64,000 bases of DNA from an uncultured Desulfobacter sp. (GTDB taxonomy: Bacteria; Desulfobacterota; Desulfobacteria; Desulfobacterales; Desulfobacteraceae), in assembly GCF_963666145.1 (NCBI RefSeq), contig NZ_OY762614.1:2966501-3030500 (forward strand). Direction: 5' to 3'. A model generated the notes under the pieces. It ran no database searches, was not told the DNA's origin, and worked only from the letters and a program-made list of their open reading frames with translations. Position numbers and translations under genes: made by a program. This document shows, piece after piece, positions 28,289-37,254 of this stretch. How positions within the stretch are numbered: the first letter of the stretch is position 1; every line of letters starts with the position of its first letter.

Positions 28289-30055
28289 CTACTCTATGGG
28301 CTTAACCGTTTTAATGGCCAGTTCCTGGAGCTGTGCAGGCGTCGCTTTTGAGGGCGCCTGGGTCATTAGGCATGTGGCCTTCTGGGTTTTGGGGAAGGCT
28401 ATGACATTGCGGATGGAATCCTCATGGCAAAGCAGCATAACCAGACGATCCAGGCCAAAAGCCAAACCGCCGTGGGGCGGTGCACCAAAGGTCAGCGCTT
28501 CCAACAGGAATCCGAACTTTTCTTTGGCTTCCTCTTCTCCGATACCTAAGCATTTGAGCACCCGCTGCTGCAGTTCGCTGTCATGGATACGGATACTGCC
28601 GCCACCGATCTCAATGCCGTTGAGAACCAGGTCATAGGCCCGGGAGTTGACTTCCAAAGGATTGGTTTCCAGTTTGTCCAGATCCGATTCCATGGGGGCC
28701 GTGAACGGATGATGCAGGGCCTGGTACCGTTTTTCCGTTTCATCATATTCAAACATGGGGAAATGGGTGATCCAGGTAAATTTGAACTCGTTGTCATCAA
28801 TGAGCCCAAGCCTGCGTGCCAGCTCGTTTCTCAACTGCCCCAGCGCTTCATTGGTGACCTTGGGCTGGTCTGCCACAAAAAAGACAATATCACCGGGTTC
28901 AAGATCCAGGCGCTGTTTTAAGGCTTGTTTTTCATCATCAGAGAAAAATTTTGCAATGGGAGACTGCCACTGGTCTTCCTTTATTTTGATCCAGGCCAGG
29001 CCCTTGGCTCTGTAAACGGCTGCAAATTCGGTAAGCTCATCAATCTGTTTTCTGGAAAAATCCCCACAGCCCTTGGCATTGATCGCCTTGACCAGCCCGC
29101 CGTTTTTAACCACAGAAGCAAACACCTTAAAATTCGCATTGGCCACAATGTCGGAGACATTTTTCAATTCCAGGCCAAACCTTAAGTCCGGGCGGTCTAA
29201 ACCGAACCGGTCCATGGACTCGGCCCAGGTCATGCTGGGGAAGGGCTCGGAAAAGTCTATATCCAGCACATTTTTGAATATGGCCTTGATCAAATTTTCG
29301 GTAATTTCCATGACCTGGTATTCATCCACAAAGGAGAGCTCCATATCGATCTGGGTGAATTCGGGCTGACGGTCCGCCCGCAGGTCCTCGTCCCTGAAGC
29401 ATTTTACGATCTGGTAATAGCGGTCAAAGCCGGCAACCATCAAAAGCTGTTTGAACAGCTGGGGAGACTGGGGCAGGGCATAAAAGTCACCCTGATTGAC
29501 CCGGGAGGGAACCAGGTAATCCCTGGCACCTTCGGGGGTGCTTTTGGTCAGAAACGGGGTTTCAATATCAATAAAGCCATTGGCATCCAGAAAATTTCGA
29601 ACCGTCATGGTGGTTTTGTGGCGTGCCAGGATATTGTTTTTAAGCTGGGTGCGTCTTAAATCCAGATACCGGTACTGCAGGCGGATGGTTTCCGATGCAT
29701 CCACCCGGTCTTCAATCTGAAATGCCGGTGTTTTGGCTTTGGAAAAAATTCTCAACTCGTCAACAAGCACCTCTATGGCGCCTGTGGCCATCCTGGGGTT
29801 TACCATGTCGGCAGGTCTGCCCGACACCTTACCTTTGATGCCAAGGACAAATTCGCTTCTGATTTCCTGGGCTTTTGCATGGACAGCCTCGGCGACTGAC
29901 GGATCAAAAACGACCTGGGTAATGCCTTCCCGGTCCCGAAGGTCCACAAAAATAACGCCGCCGTGGTCCCGGCGGTGCTGAACCCACCCCATGAGTACAA
30001 CGTCCTGGCCGATATGGCTTTCTCCCAACTCAATGCAGGTGTGTGTGCGTTTCAT
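28289..30055 (-). CDS. aspS: aspartyl-tRNA synthetase (bacterial type)
   Basis: Charges tRNA-Asp. The 588-residue length, anticodon-binding OB fold (MGWVQHRRDHGGVIFVDLRD), class II motif 2 (FRDEDLRADRQPEFTQ) and the bacterial GAD insertion domain in the middle are all visible. The C-terminal motif 3 is GGLAFGLDRLVMLL. I prefer the ATG at 30055 because MKRTHTCIELGESHIG is the usual family start. A longer frame begins at 30094, 9 bases behind hisS, but neither start has a well-spaced Shine-Dalgarno. Cotranscribed with hisS. Whether it also charges tRNA-Asn cannot be read here. Confidence 0.94.
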   Translation of the reverse strand: MKRTHTCIELGESHIGQDVVLMGWVQHRRDHGGVIFVDLRDREGITQVVFDPSVAEAVHAKAQEIRSEFVLGIKGKVSGRPADMVNPRMATGAIEVLVDELRIFSKAKTPAFQIEDRVDASETIRLQYRYLDLRRTQLKNNILARHKTTMTVRNFLDANGFIDIETPFLTKSTPEGARDYLVPSRVNQGDFYALPQSPQLFKQLLMVAGFDRYYQIVKCFRDEDLRADRQPEFTQIDMELSFVDEYQVMEITENLIKAIFKNVLDIDFSEPFPSMTWAESMDRFGLDRPDLRFGLELKNVSDIVANANFKVFASVVKNGGLVKAINAKGCGDFSRKQIDELTEFAAVYRAKGLAWIKIKEDQWQSPIAKFFSDDEKQALKQRLDLEPGDIVFFVADQPKVTNEALGQLRNELARRLGLIDDNEFKFTWITHFPMFEYDETEKRYQALHHPFTAPMESDLDKLETNPLEVNSRAYDLVLNGIEIGGGSIRIHDSELQQRVLKCLGIGEEEAKEKFGFLLEALTFGAPPHGGLAFGLDRLVMLLCHEDSIRNVIAFPKTQKATCLMTQAPSKATPAQLQELAIKTVKPIE

Positions 30056-30102
30056 ATCTCCAAGTAAATCAGTCACTTTTATTTTAAACTCCATAACTAT
30101 AT

Positions 30103-31359
30103 TTAAATTTTAATTAATTTTGCTAAATCATCCACCAGGCTATCCAGACCGATTTCAGCCTGATCCGTGGTCTCCATGTTTCGCAGCACAAGTTTTTTCT
30201 GGGCAATTTCATTGTCTCCGACAATGAGAACAAACGCGGCATTAAGCTTGTTTGCCCGTTTCATCAATGATTTCATGCTTTTTCCACGAAAATCCGTGTC
30301 TGTTCTAATGCCCATGGCATTGAGCCGGCAGGACCATTCAAAGGCATGGGCCTGGGCATCTTCACCCAGGCTGACAATAAAAAGGTCCGGACCTTTTTCA
30401 TCAACCTGGTTGCCAAGCTGTTCCATCACTTCCACCAGGCGGTCAAATCCGATGGCAAATCCGATGGCCGGTGTCGAAGGACCGCCAAGCTCCTCCACCA
30501 GGCGGTCGTACCGCCCACCGCCGGCAACGGCGGACTGGGCGCCAAGTGCTGTGGTCTGAAGTTCCCAGGCCGTACGGGTATAGTAATCAAGCCCGCGAAC
30601 CAGGGTGTCGTCAACCATGAAATCCACGCCCAGTTTTTCAAGGCTTCTTTTCACGGTTTCAAAATGGGTATGGCAGTCCGGGCACAGATGATCCACGGTG
30701 GCCGGCGAGCCTTCAAGGGCCTGTCTGCATGTTTCGACTTTACAGTCCAGAATCCTCAACGGATTTTTAACCAGCCTGCGTTTGCAGTTCTCGCACAGAT
30801 TCTCTTTTCGTTCACCTAGAAAATCCAGCAGGGCTTTTTGAAAATCAGGGCGGCAGGTCGGACAGCCAAGGCTGTTGATATGGGCTGAGAGGCCTTCTAA
30901 TCCAAGACGGTGCAGCAGTGTGTGCAAAAGAAAAATCAGTTCACTGTCAATATACGGGGAGTCTACCCCGAAAACCTCTGCGTCAATCTGGTAAAACTGG
31001 CGATAGCGTCCTTTTTGCGGACGCTCCCGGCGGAACATGGGCCCTGCCAGATAAAATTTGCGAACCGGTTCGGCCGCATACATTTTATGCTGGATGTACG
31101 CCCTGCAAATGGATGCTGTGGCCTCGGGCCGCAGCGTAAGCATCTCCCCTTTTCTGTCTTCAAAGGTATACATCTCCTTTTCAACAATATCGGTTGTTTC
31201 TCCGATGCTCCGGGCAAACAATGCTGTTTTTTCCACGATGGGGATACGGATTTCTTTGTATCCAAAGGACTCAAAAAGGGCTGCCGCTTCTTGTTCCACC
31301 TTTTGCCACAGAGCAATTTGCTCTGGTAAAATATCTCTGAATCCGCGTATGGTCTGCAT
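30103..31359 (-). CDS. hisS: histidyl-tRNA synthetase
   Basis: Charges tRNA-His. Its 418 residues show class II motif 1 near the start (GFRDILPEQIALWQ), motif 2 (FRRERPQKGRYRQFYQID), the histidine signature LVRGLDYYTRTAWE and motif 3 (PAIGFAIGFDRLVEV). A C-terminal anticodon-binding domain is present. It also has four cysteine pairs in its insertion (GCPTCRP, LCENCKR, CPDCHT), suggesting a zinc-binding insert. First gene of the hisS-aspS pair. Confidence 0.95.
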   Translation of the reverse strand: MQTIRGFRDILPEQIALWQKVEQEAAALFESFGYKEIRIPIVEKTALFARSIGETTDIVEKEMYTFEDRKGEMLTLRPEATASICRAYIQHKMYAAEPVRKFYLAGPMFRRERPQKGRYRQFYQIDAEVFGVDSPYIDSELIFLLHTLLHRLGLEGLSAHINSLGCPTCRPDFQKALLDFLGERKENLCENCKRRLVKNPLRILDCKVETCRQALEGSPATVDHLCPDCHTHFETVKRSLEKLGVDFMVDDTLVRGLDYYTRTAWELQTTALGAQSAVAGGGRYDRLVEELGGPSTPAIGFAIGFDRLVEVMEQLGNQVDEKGPDLFIVSLGEDAQAHAFEWSCRLNAMGIRTDTDFRGKSMKSLMKRANKLNAAFVLIVGDNEIAQKKLVLRNMETTDQAEIGLDSLVDDLAKLIKI

Positions 31360-31688
31360 GGGTTTTATATCTTTAGTCTTATGTTGTTCATTTCCAAAAA
31401 ATACACAGCCGATCTATATAGTTTAAAATCAGGGTCTTAGTCAACATATAATAAAAAGGTTCGGATATTTATCACCAAAGCGAATGTGGCAACGGAGCCC
31501 CTTGTTGTTTTTCAAAGTGTTGACGTGAGACGTTTGGCGCAAAATTATTCGGAAAATTCGTCTGTGTGCTCTTTTTAATTTATTGTTAAAAATGTTAAAA
31601 AAAATAAAATTTTTCGTTGCGCTTGCCGAATCGAGCAGTTATAGTACCCGGGACATCAAAAAAGATACCAGCAATGGATGCAATAAAT
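31360..31688. other. non-coding stretch upstream of hisS
   Basis: AT-rich DNA of about 330 bases between the hisS start and a transposase remnant. It should hold the hisS promoter on the minus strand. I see no RNA gene or clear palindrome. Confidence 0.4.
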
Positions 31689-31874
31689 ATGTCACAAGGT
31701 ATACGATCATTCAAGTACGAAGAAGAAAAAGAATTAACCATTCCTATCTCCCTGGCAGACCTGCCTGTGTATTTTGATTTTGTCAGAGTTATTGCTTTGA
31801 GCCTTACCAATGCCATATTTGCGACGGTATTAAAGATGCCAACCGCAGCGAGAAAAAATAATGACATTAAATAA
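31689..31874 (+). pseudogene. N-terminal remnant of an IS1380-like transposase
   Basis: A 61-codon frame reads MSQGIRSFKYEEEKEL followed by LADLPVYFDFVRVIALS. As I know the family, IS1380-type transposases start with a G-I-L-P-x-K-Y-E pattern and then A-G-L-P-V-Y-L-D-L. The frame stops after about 60 residues; full enzymes exceed 400 residues, so this is a decayed fragment. No catalytic motif or terminal repeat is visible. Alternative: a small unrelated protein. It sits in a gap of nearly 1 kb. Confidence 0.4.
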
Positions 31875-31997
31875 TAGTTCTTTAAAACTAACAAGCTGTG
31901 TGTTTCAGAAAAGGTTGAAACCCCATGGCTGCCACCTGTTCATTTTTGTATGGAAGCATATTAAATTTTGGCGGTGAATTTTGACTGTACTATCCTA

Positions 31998-32027
31998 TTG
32001 ACAAATTGGAAGTTCCTATCCTATATA
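31998..32027 (+). promoter_or_regulatory. sigma-70-type promoter for the ATP-citrate lyase operon
   Basis: TTGACA at 31998-32003 and TATATA at 32022-32027 are separated by 18 bases. Transcription would start near 32034 and give a leader of about 310 bases before the first acl gene. Confidence 0.6.
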
Positions 32028-32099
32028 GACTTAACTTGTTAATAGATGTTAAGAGATATTTAAAAAATTGTTTAAATTTATTCAAACCCCAAAAGAAAG

Positions 32100-32177
32100 G
32101 AGGGCTTGGTAGAGAAAAGTTTAGGGGGGGAACTTTAAACCTTCTTGCGACGAGAAGGAGCAACTGACGATGCCCTT
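32100..32177 (+). ncRNA. candidate three-way-junction element in acl leader
   Basis: AGGGC (32101-32105) can close with GCCCT (32172-32176). Inside are two hairpins: AAAGTT/AACTTT (32116-32121, 32131-32136) with a G-rich 9-base loop, and CCTTCT/AGAAGG (32140-32145, 32153-32158) extended by a wobble and a G-C pair. The order stem, hairpin, hairpin, stem is a three-way junction. Two further small hairpins follow (GCAAT/ATTGC near 32181-32206, TAGAAC/GTTCTA near 32229-32248). It matches no riboswitch I know, and function is inferred. Confidence 0.4.
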
Positions 32178-32347
32178 AAAGCAATATTCAAACCAAAATG
32201 GCATTGCAGCAAGGCTAAGTTAGGTGTTTAGAACGACATTTTGTTCTACCAAGAGGGCAGAATGTTCAAATTAAAGTCTGTTGGTAATATCGAATGAATT
32301 GAGAAGTTTTTTTGAATTAAATTCACTACAATTATCAGGGAGGAAAA

Positions 32348-33577
32348 ATGCAACTAACTGGATTAAAATACGGAAAGCAATTGATGGACACGGTTGATTT
32401 CCCCGTAGCAGAGACCCTGACAGAAAATGCTACCAAAGAACAGATTGAAGCGCTGATCAAAAAAGGCGGAAAAGTTGTTGTTAAACCGTCTTTCATGGGC
32501 AGTGCCGGTAAAAAAGGCAAAGCCGGACTGGTAAAAATTGTCGACAACTATGCAGACGCCAACCAAGCCAGAAAAGACCTTTGTTTTGCCGAATATAAGC
32601 AAGGCAATACGACACATAAAGCAAACGGTTGCACATTTGAAGAATTTGTAGCCTCCGATGCAGAAATTTATGTAAGTATTACAACTTCTACCATCACCAG
32701 AACCCCGACCATGCTGTTGATTGTTGAAGGTGGTGTTGAAGTTGAAGAACTGCCTGCTGACAAAAAAGCCATCGTTCCCTTTAACCCCAATGAAGGCCTC
32801 AGAGGCTATCATATCAATGACGCATTGATTAAACTGGGATGCCCGAAACCTTTCATCAGCCCGCTGGTACAGCAGCTTCCCAAACTGTGGGATCTTTATA
32901 ACAATTATGGTCTGACCATGATTGAGCTTAACCCCATTCGTATGAAAAAAGGCAAACGCCCCCTTCCGGTTGCATGTGACGTTAAAGCCGCATTTGACCA
33001 GGACGATCCCGCACATACCCGTATCAAATTCCCGAAAGAAGTATTTGCTACCGAACTGACTGATTTCGAAACTGAAATCAACCAGCTGAGAACCTATCAG
33101 GGACAGAGCGACGTTGTGGAACTGAACCCCAACGGAACCATCCTGCCCTTCATGTTCGGTGGTGGTGCCAACAGTGCTGCCACTGAGGTTCTGGGTGACA
33201 AAGCGATGTTCTCATCCGACTTTGGTGGAAACCCGCCCTATGCAAAGATGAAAGAAATAGCAAGCATTTGTTACAGACACTTCCTGAAAAATGCCAATAT
33301 TGTTCAGATTATTGGTGGTAAAGCCAACAACACCGATATTTTCGTTACCATCAAAGCAATGCTGGACGCCTTGAGAGAAAACATTGCACTGAATCCTGAT
33401 GTTCAGGTTGTAATCGGTCGTGGTGGTCCAAACGTTGTGCAGGGAATGATTTATGCCCGTGACCTTCTTGACAGTATGAAAGTTCCTTATAAAATGTTCG
33501 GTTTCGACAGTAGTATGATTGGCGTATTGAATTACACCATGGAACTGGATAACTGGATTATAGCAAATAAAAAATAA
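32348..33577 (+). CDS. aclB: ATP-citrate lyase, ATP-grasp/citrate-binding (small) subunit
   Basis: A 409-residue subunit combining an ATP-grasp-like N-terminal part (GGKVVVKPSFMGSAGKKGKAG, IELNPIRMK) with a C-terminal citrate-binding domain (VVIGRGGPNVVQGMIYARD, then KMFGFDSSMIGVLN). The length fits the roughly 400 residues of bacterial AclB. In Desulfobacter this enzyme is known to run in the direction of citrate synthesis from acetyl-CoA and oxaloacetate, coupled to ATP formation. GGGAGG lies 4-5 bases before the ATG. It is followed by the large subunit gene after 109 bases. Subunit letter naming varies between authors. Confidence 0.85.
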   Translation: MQLTGLKYGKQLMDTVDFPVAETLTENATKEQIEALIKKGGKVVVKPSFMGSAGKKGKAGLVKIVDNYADANQARKDLCFAEYKQGNTTHKANGCTFEEFVASDAEIYVSITTSTITRTPTMLLIVEGGVEVEELPADKKAIVPFNPNEGLRGYHINDALIKLGCPKPFISPLVQQLPKLWDLYNNYGLTMIELNPIRMKKGKRPLPVACDVKAAFDQDDPAHTRIKFPKEVFATELTDFETEINQLRTYQGQSDVVELNPNGTILPFMFGGGANSAATEVLGDKAMFSSDFGGNPPYAKMKEIASICYRHFLKNANIVQIIGGKANNTDIFVTIKAMLDALRENIALNPDVQVVIGRGGPNVVQGMIYARDLLDSMKVPYKMFGFDSSMIGVLNYTMELDNWIIANKK

Positions 33578-33686
33578 TTTAATTGCTTAATCAGGACAAA
33601 GGTCAAAGGTAATCTGAAGATTTAACTATAAATCAAAAGCATTTTAGCAAATTAACCAGAAAATAAATCATTTTATTGGAGACGCT

Positions 33687-36407
33687 ATGAGCCAAAGTAA
33701 TCCCTTCCCCTACTACGTGGGAGTAAATAATCTACAAGAAATAGCAAATAAAGAGACCCGGTGCGTCGTGATGAACATTCTGGGTGGTGAAAGTAAAGGC
33801 GTAACCCCCACATCACATGAATTCTCCGGCGGTAACATTGTTGCTGGTGTTCAATACGGCAAATCCGGTGGAAAACTGGAAACCAAAATCGGTGATATTC
33901 CTGCATACGGCAGTATTAAAGAAATCGTTGACGCCGGCATCAAATTTGATACAGGCGTTATCTACCTGCCCCCCACAGCTGTTGCAGCTGCTGCAGCCGA
34001 ACTGATTGCCCAGAACCCCGATCTGACCAAAATCGTTATCCTGACTGAAAAAGTTGGTGTTAAAGATGCAGCGTTCATCCGAGCCATCGCCCAGGAAAAC
34101 AAAATTGACGTATTCGGCGGCAATTGCCTCGGTATTGGTAACTCCTGGGATCAGGTTCGTGTTGGTGGCGCCTTGGGCGGCAACAACCCCGGTGAATCCC
34201 TTGTAAAAGGTTCCGTTGCTGTTTTCAGTAACTCCGGTAACTTCAGTACCACCATCCCCGAGTACCTGAAAACTGCTGGTTTCGGTACATCCACTGTACT
34301 GAGCTCCGGTAAAGACCTTTATATCCACTTTGCCTTCCCCGAATTCCTCTACTGCGCAGAAAATGATCCCCGCACCAAAGCGATCTTCTGCTACATTGAG
34401 CCCGGCGGATATTATGAAAAACTGGCTCTTGACTGGATTGCCGACGGCACCATCAAGCTGACCAAACCCATCGTAGCTTGCGTTACCGGTCGCTGGAAAG
34501 CAAACCTGAGCCGCGCGGTTGGTCATGCCGGCGCCATCGCTGGTGGCGGTGACGATGCCCTTGCAAAAGAGAAATGGTTTGATTCATACTTTGGCGTGGA
34601 TATGTTCAACCCTGAAAGCCCCAAAGCTGGCAAAAAGGGTGTCAGAATTGAATCCATCCAGGATGCCCCGACAGCTATGGCTGCCGTTTACAAAGAGATT
34701 GGTGAAGGCACCGACTTTGAACCGTTTGGTGATCTGAGCCTGAAACCCTGGTTTGTAAACGAGCAGGGTCTGGATTTACCGGCAAAATTGCACATGGAAG
34801 CCGTTGAAGCCATGGCTCCCTACAACGAAGCCATCAAAAAACTTGGCAACCAGGTAGGCGCCCAGCTGACCAGAGAAGTTATGCGCAACAAGTCAGGCGC
34901 CAGCCGCATGAACCCGAAAACCGACGTTACTGAAGTTCACGGCGTTCCGGTTCTCGATCTTGTTGTTAAGAAGTTTGCTCTTTCCAACTTCTTTGCTGTA
35001 TCTTCTGTAATGCCCGATGAGAAATATCTTCCCCTGGCAAACGCCATCCTGAACTATTTCACAGCTCTGGGTTCACAGTACATGGACATCACAGCCCGTG
35101 CCCGTGCTAACGGCGCTCTGCCCAACGCATACCTCGGTGCTGCAGTTCTGACATCCGGTCAGTGTAAACTGTACCAGGATATGACAGAAATGACCAAGAA
35201 GATGATCGAACTCTTCTATGTTGATATCTATGGCGATGCTTCTCCCAACGAAGCACTTGCTGCTGAAAAAGCAAACCAGAAGATTATGCCCCAGGGCGAA
35301 ACCACTGCAAAAGAAGCAGAAGTCGCAGCATTTTTTGGCGACCTGTTGAAAAAAGAAGGCCTGGAAACAGTCTTCACCCAGTATGCCCAGAAATATGCGG
35401 CAGCAAACAGCGATGTAAACAAACTGAGCCTGCTTCTGGCTGCCATGTCCTTAAGCGTTATCTGGACTCCGCTTGTTGACAGACAGATGACTGTTGAAAC
35501 CGCTTACGAAATTGCCACCTACCTGGCATGTAACGGTGTTCTGGTTGGCTGCTGCGCTCCCCAGTATGAAATAAACGATTTCTACAAATCACTGTCATCA
35601 CTTAGCGATGTGTCCATCCTGAATACTGATTTTGCAACAACCGTATTCAAACTGCTGTTCAACCGTGAACCGGTTGATAGAGAACAGTTTGCCATCAACG
35701 GTCTGCTCAACCTGCTGATGTCCAACGGCCCCGGCACTATTTCTGCCAAGGGTTCCAAGGAATCCGTATCCGGTGGTAACCCCATCGCTACATGCTACTC
35801 CGGCTGGATGAACAACACCGGTCGTGACCATGGCGGCAACGGTTTTGAAGCCATCAAGTTCCTCAAAGACGCCTTCGGCGAATTTGACCCGTACCTGGAA
35901 CCCGATGATGCAAAACGCGATGCCATCATGAAAGACCTGGCACAGGCGACTGCAAACAAATATCTGGAAACCAAACAGACAGCAAAACGCGAAGGTATCA
36001 TGAACTACTTCAAGGTTCCTTGCGTAAACCATCCTGTATTCAAAGGGAAACCTGTCAACTACGATCCGCGTGAAGTTTTCATGGACAAACTGTTCACTGA
36101 AAGAAACGAGATCAACCACTTCCAGGTATTCTATCATCACCTGGTTAAAGCGATGTTTGAAGTTGGCGCCACCAAGAACGTATTCTGCGTTAACATTGAC
36201 GGCGTTATTGCAACCATCTCTCTTGACCTTCTGTGGAAAGACGTAAACAGCGGAAAAATCGACGCCAAAGCTATGCAGGACATCGCTTTCATGATGTTCC
36301 TCCTTGGCCGTATGGTAGGTTGCTCTGCTGAAATTGCTGACCACAAATCTCGTGGTAACATCATGGATTGCCGTACTCCTGCAAGCCAGGTTGAATTTGT
36401 TGGCTAA
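33687..36407 (+). CDS. aclA: ATP-citrate lyase large subunit, extended and diverged form
   Basis: 906 residues against about 610 in Chlorobium-type AclA. Residues 1-345 form the CoA-binding/CoA-ligase part with the phospho-histidine motif SRAVGHAGAIAGGG (H280). Residues about 390-906 correspond to a citrate-synthase-like domain with large insertions: GPGTISAKGSKESVSGGNP (681-699), a His at NHPVFKG (782) and the acidic NIDGV (D838). The usual DHG of the citrate synthase motif is SNG here. The C terminus GRMVGCSAEIADHKSRG parallels the GRSxGFIGHYLDQKR end of eukaryotic ACLY. GGAG precedes the ATG. A terminator follows at 36458. Confidence 0.82.
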   Translation: MSQSNPFPYYVGVNNLQEIANKETRCVVMNILGGESKGVTPTSHEFSGGNIVAGVQYGKSGGKLETKIGDIPAYGSIKEIVDAGIKFDTGVIYLPPTAVAAAAAELIAQNPDLTKIVILTEKVGVKDAAFIRAIAQENKIDVFGGNCLGIGNSWDQVRVGGALGGNNPGESLVKGSVAVFSNSGNFSTTIPEYLKTAGFGTSTVLSSGKDLYIHFAFPEFLYCAENDPRTKAIFCYIEPGGYYEKLALDWIADGTIKLTKPIVACVTGRWKANLSRAVGHAGAIAGGGDDALAKEKWFDSYFGVDMFNPESPKAGKKGVRIESIQDAPTAMAAVYKEIGEGTDFEPFGDLSLKPWFVNEQGLDLPAKLHMEAVEAMAPYNEAIKKLGNQVGAQLTREVMRNKSGASRMNPKTDVTEVHGVPVLDLVVKKFALSNFFAVSSVMPDEKYLPLANAILNYFTALGSQYMDITARARANGALPNAYLGAAVLTSGQCKLYQDMTEMTKKMIELFYVDIYGDASPNEALAAEKANQKIMPQGETTAKEAEVAAFFGDLLKKEGLETVFTQYAQKYAAANSDVNKLSLLLAAMSLSVIWTPLVDRQMTVETAYEIATYLACNGVLVGCCAPQYEINDFYKSLSSLSDVSILNTDFATTVFKLLFNREPVDREQFAINGLLNLLMSNGPGTISAKGSKESVSGGNPIATCYSGWMNNTGRDHGGNGFEAIKFLKDAFGEFDPYLEPDDAKRDAIMKDLAQATANKYLETKQTAKREGIMNYFKVPCVNHPVFKGKPVNYDPREVFMDKLFTERNEINHFQVFYHHLVKAMFEVGATKNVFCVNIDGVIATISLDLLWKDVNSGKIDAKAMQDIAFMMFLLGRMVGCSAEIADHKSRGNIMDCRTPASQVEFVG

Positions 36408-36457
36408 GAGTCAATCACGATAAATAATAAAATTAATTTTAATTTTATTATATAATC

Positions 36458-36498
36458 AAAAAACTGAGCAAGGTGTTAAAACCTTGCTCAGTTTTTTT
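36458..36498 (+). terminator. intrinsic terminator of the acl operon
   Basis: A perfect stem (36461-36474 with 36481-36494) with a 6-base loop is preceded by A and followed by a run of T. It begins about 50 bases after the large-subunit stop. Confidence 0.9.
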
Positions 36499-36499
36499 A

Positions 36500-36667
36500 T
36501 TTTCTGCAATCATCTTTCTACAGTCACTTCGGCTTTTTTTCTGCTGCCATATATAATTTCCTGAGGCAGTTTTTCCTTTTGTTGTGGGGATATGGATAGT
36601 TTTAAGTGGAATATCCTGCATGGTTCTGCTATCAATAATTAGATGAATTTCAAAGAAATTATTAATT
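36500..36667. other. non-coding DNA between acl terminator and cobO
   Basis: About 170 bases without a supported gene. A minus-strand frame of 82 codons crosses the terminator and has no domain, so it is not called. A parS-like palindrome follows at 36668. Confidence 0.5.
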
Positions 36668-36683
36668 TGTTTCACATGAAACT
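36668..36683. promoter_or_regulatory. parS-like site 1
   Basis: Contains the 14-mer GTTTCACATGAAAC, identical on the opposite strand to the core of the site at 39889. The known bacterial parS consensus is TGTTTCACGTGAAACA, so this differs at one central base and at the last base. It is located 59 bases before the cobO start. Confidence 0.6.
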
Positions 36684-36741
36684 GTAAACAGTCCACAACT
36701 AAAATATTCGTATGATTTCATAAGAGAAAAGGAACGGTTTT

Positions 36742-37254
36742 GTGAAGGGGTATGTTCAGGTATACACCGGTAATGGTAAGGGGAAAACAACCGCAAGTAT
36801 TGGGCTTGCTGTCAGAGCCGCCGGGGCCGGGCTCAAGGTGTTCATTGTTCAGTTTATGAAACAGGGAATGTATTCTGAAATAAAAGCACTTAATACAATA
36901 GATAATATTTTTGTGGAGCAATATGGCGCCGGGCAATTTGTAAAGGGGAAACCATCTGACGCAGAGATTGCTAAATGCCGACAGGGGTATGATCGATTGT
37001 GCCAAATAATTGAAGATGGAAAACATGATCTTGTTATCGCTGAGGAGGCGAATATTGCCTGTTTTTGCGGCTTGCTTTCCGAGCAGGATCTGTTGCATCT
37101 GATCGATATAAAACCTGATCATATCGAGCTTGTGATGACAGGGCGGGGTGCTCCCACCGTAGTTGTGGATAGAGCCGATCTTGTAACGGAAATGACGGAG
37201 ATAAAACATTATTATCAGCAAGGAGTCGCAGCCAGGGTTGGCATTGAAAAATGA
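36742..37254 (+). CDS. cobO: corrinoid adenosyltransferase (CobO/BtuR type)
   Basis: Transfers the adenosyl group of ATP to cob(I)alamin or cob(I)yrinic acid diamide in coenzyme B12 synthesis or salvage. The 170 residues start GYVQVYTGNGKGKTTASIGLA, with a P-loop that binds ATP in the reversed orientation. LVIAEEANIA and TGRGAP follow. The GTG start has AAGGA upstream. No other cobalamin genes adjoin it, which favours a salvage role. Its 3' end overlaps the start of the next frame by 17 bases. A B12-responsive receptor gene is at 53.4 kb. Confidence 0.93.
   Translation: MKGYVQVYTGNGKGKTTASIGLAVRAAGAGLKVFIVQFMKQGMYSEIKALNTIDNIFVEQYGAGQFVKGKPSDAEIAKCRQGYDRLCQIIEDGKHDLVIAEEANIACFCGLLSEQDLLHLIDIKPDHIELVMTGRGAPTVVVDRADLVTEMTEIKHYYQQGVAARVGIEK

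Noticed and set aside
36448..36696. 82-codon frame on the minus strand
   Set aside because: It runs through the acl terminator hairpin, has no family match and no ribosome-binding site.
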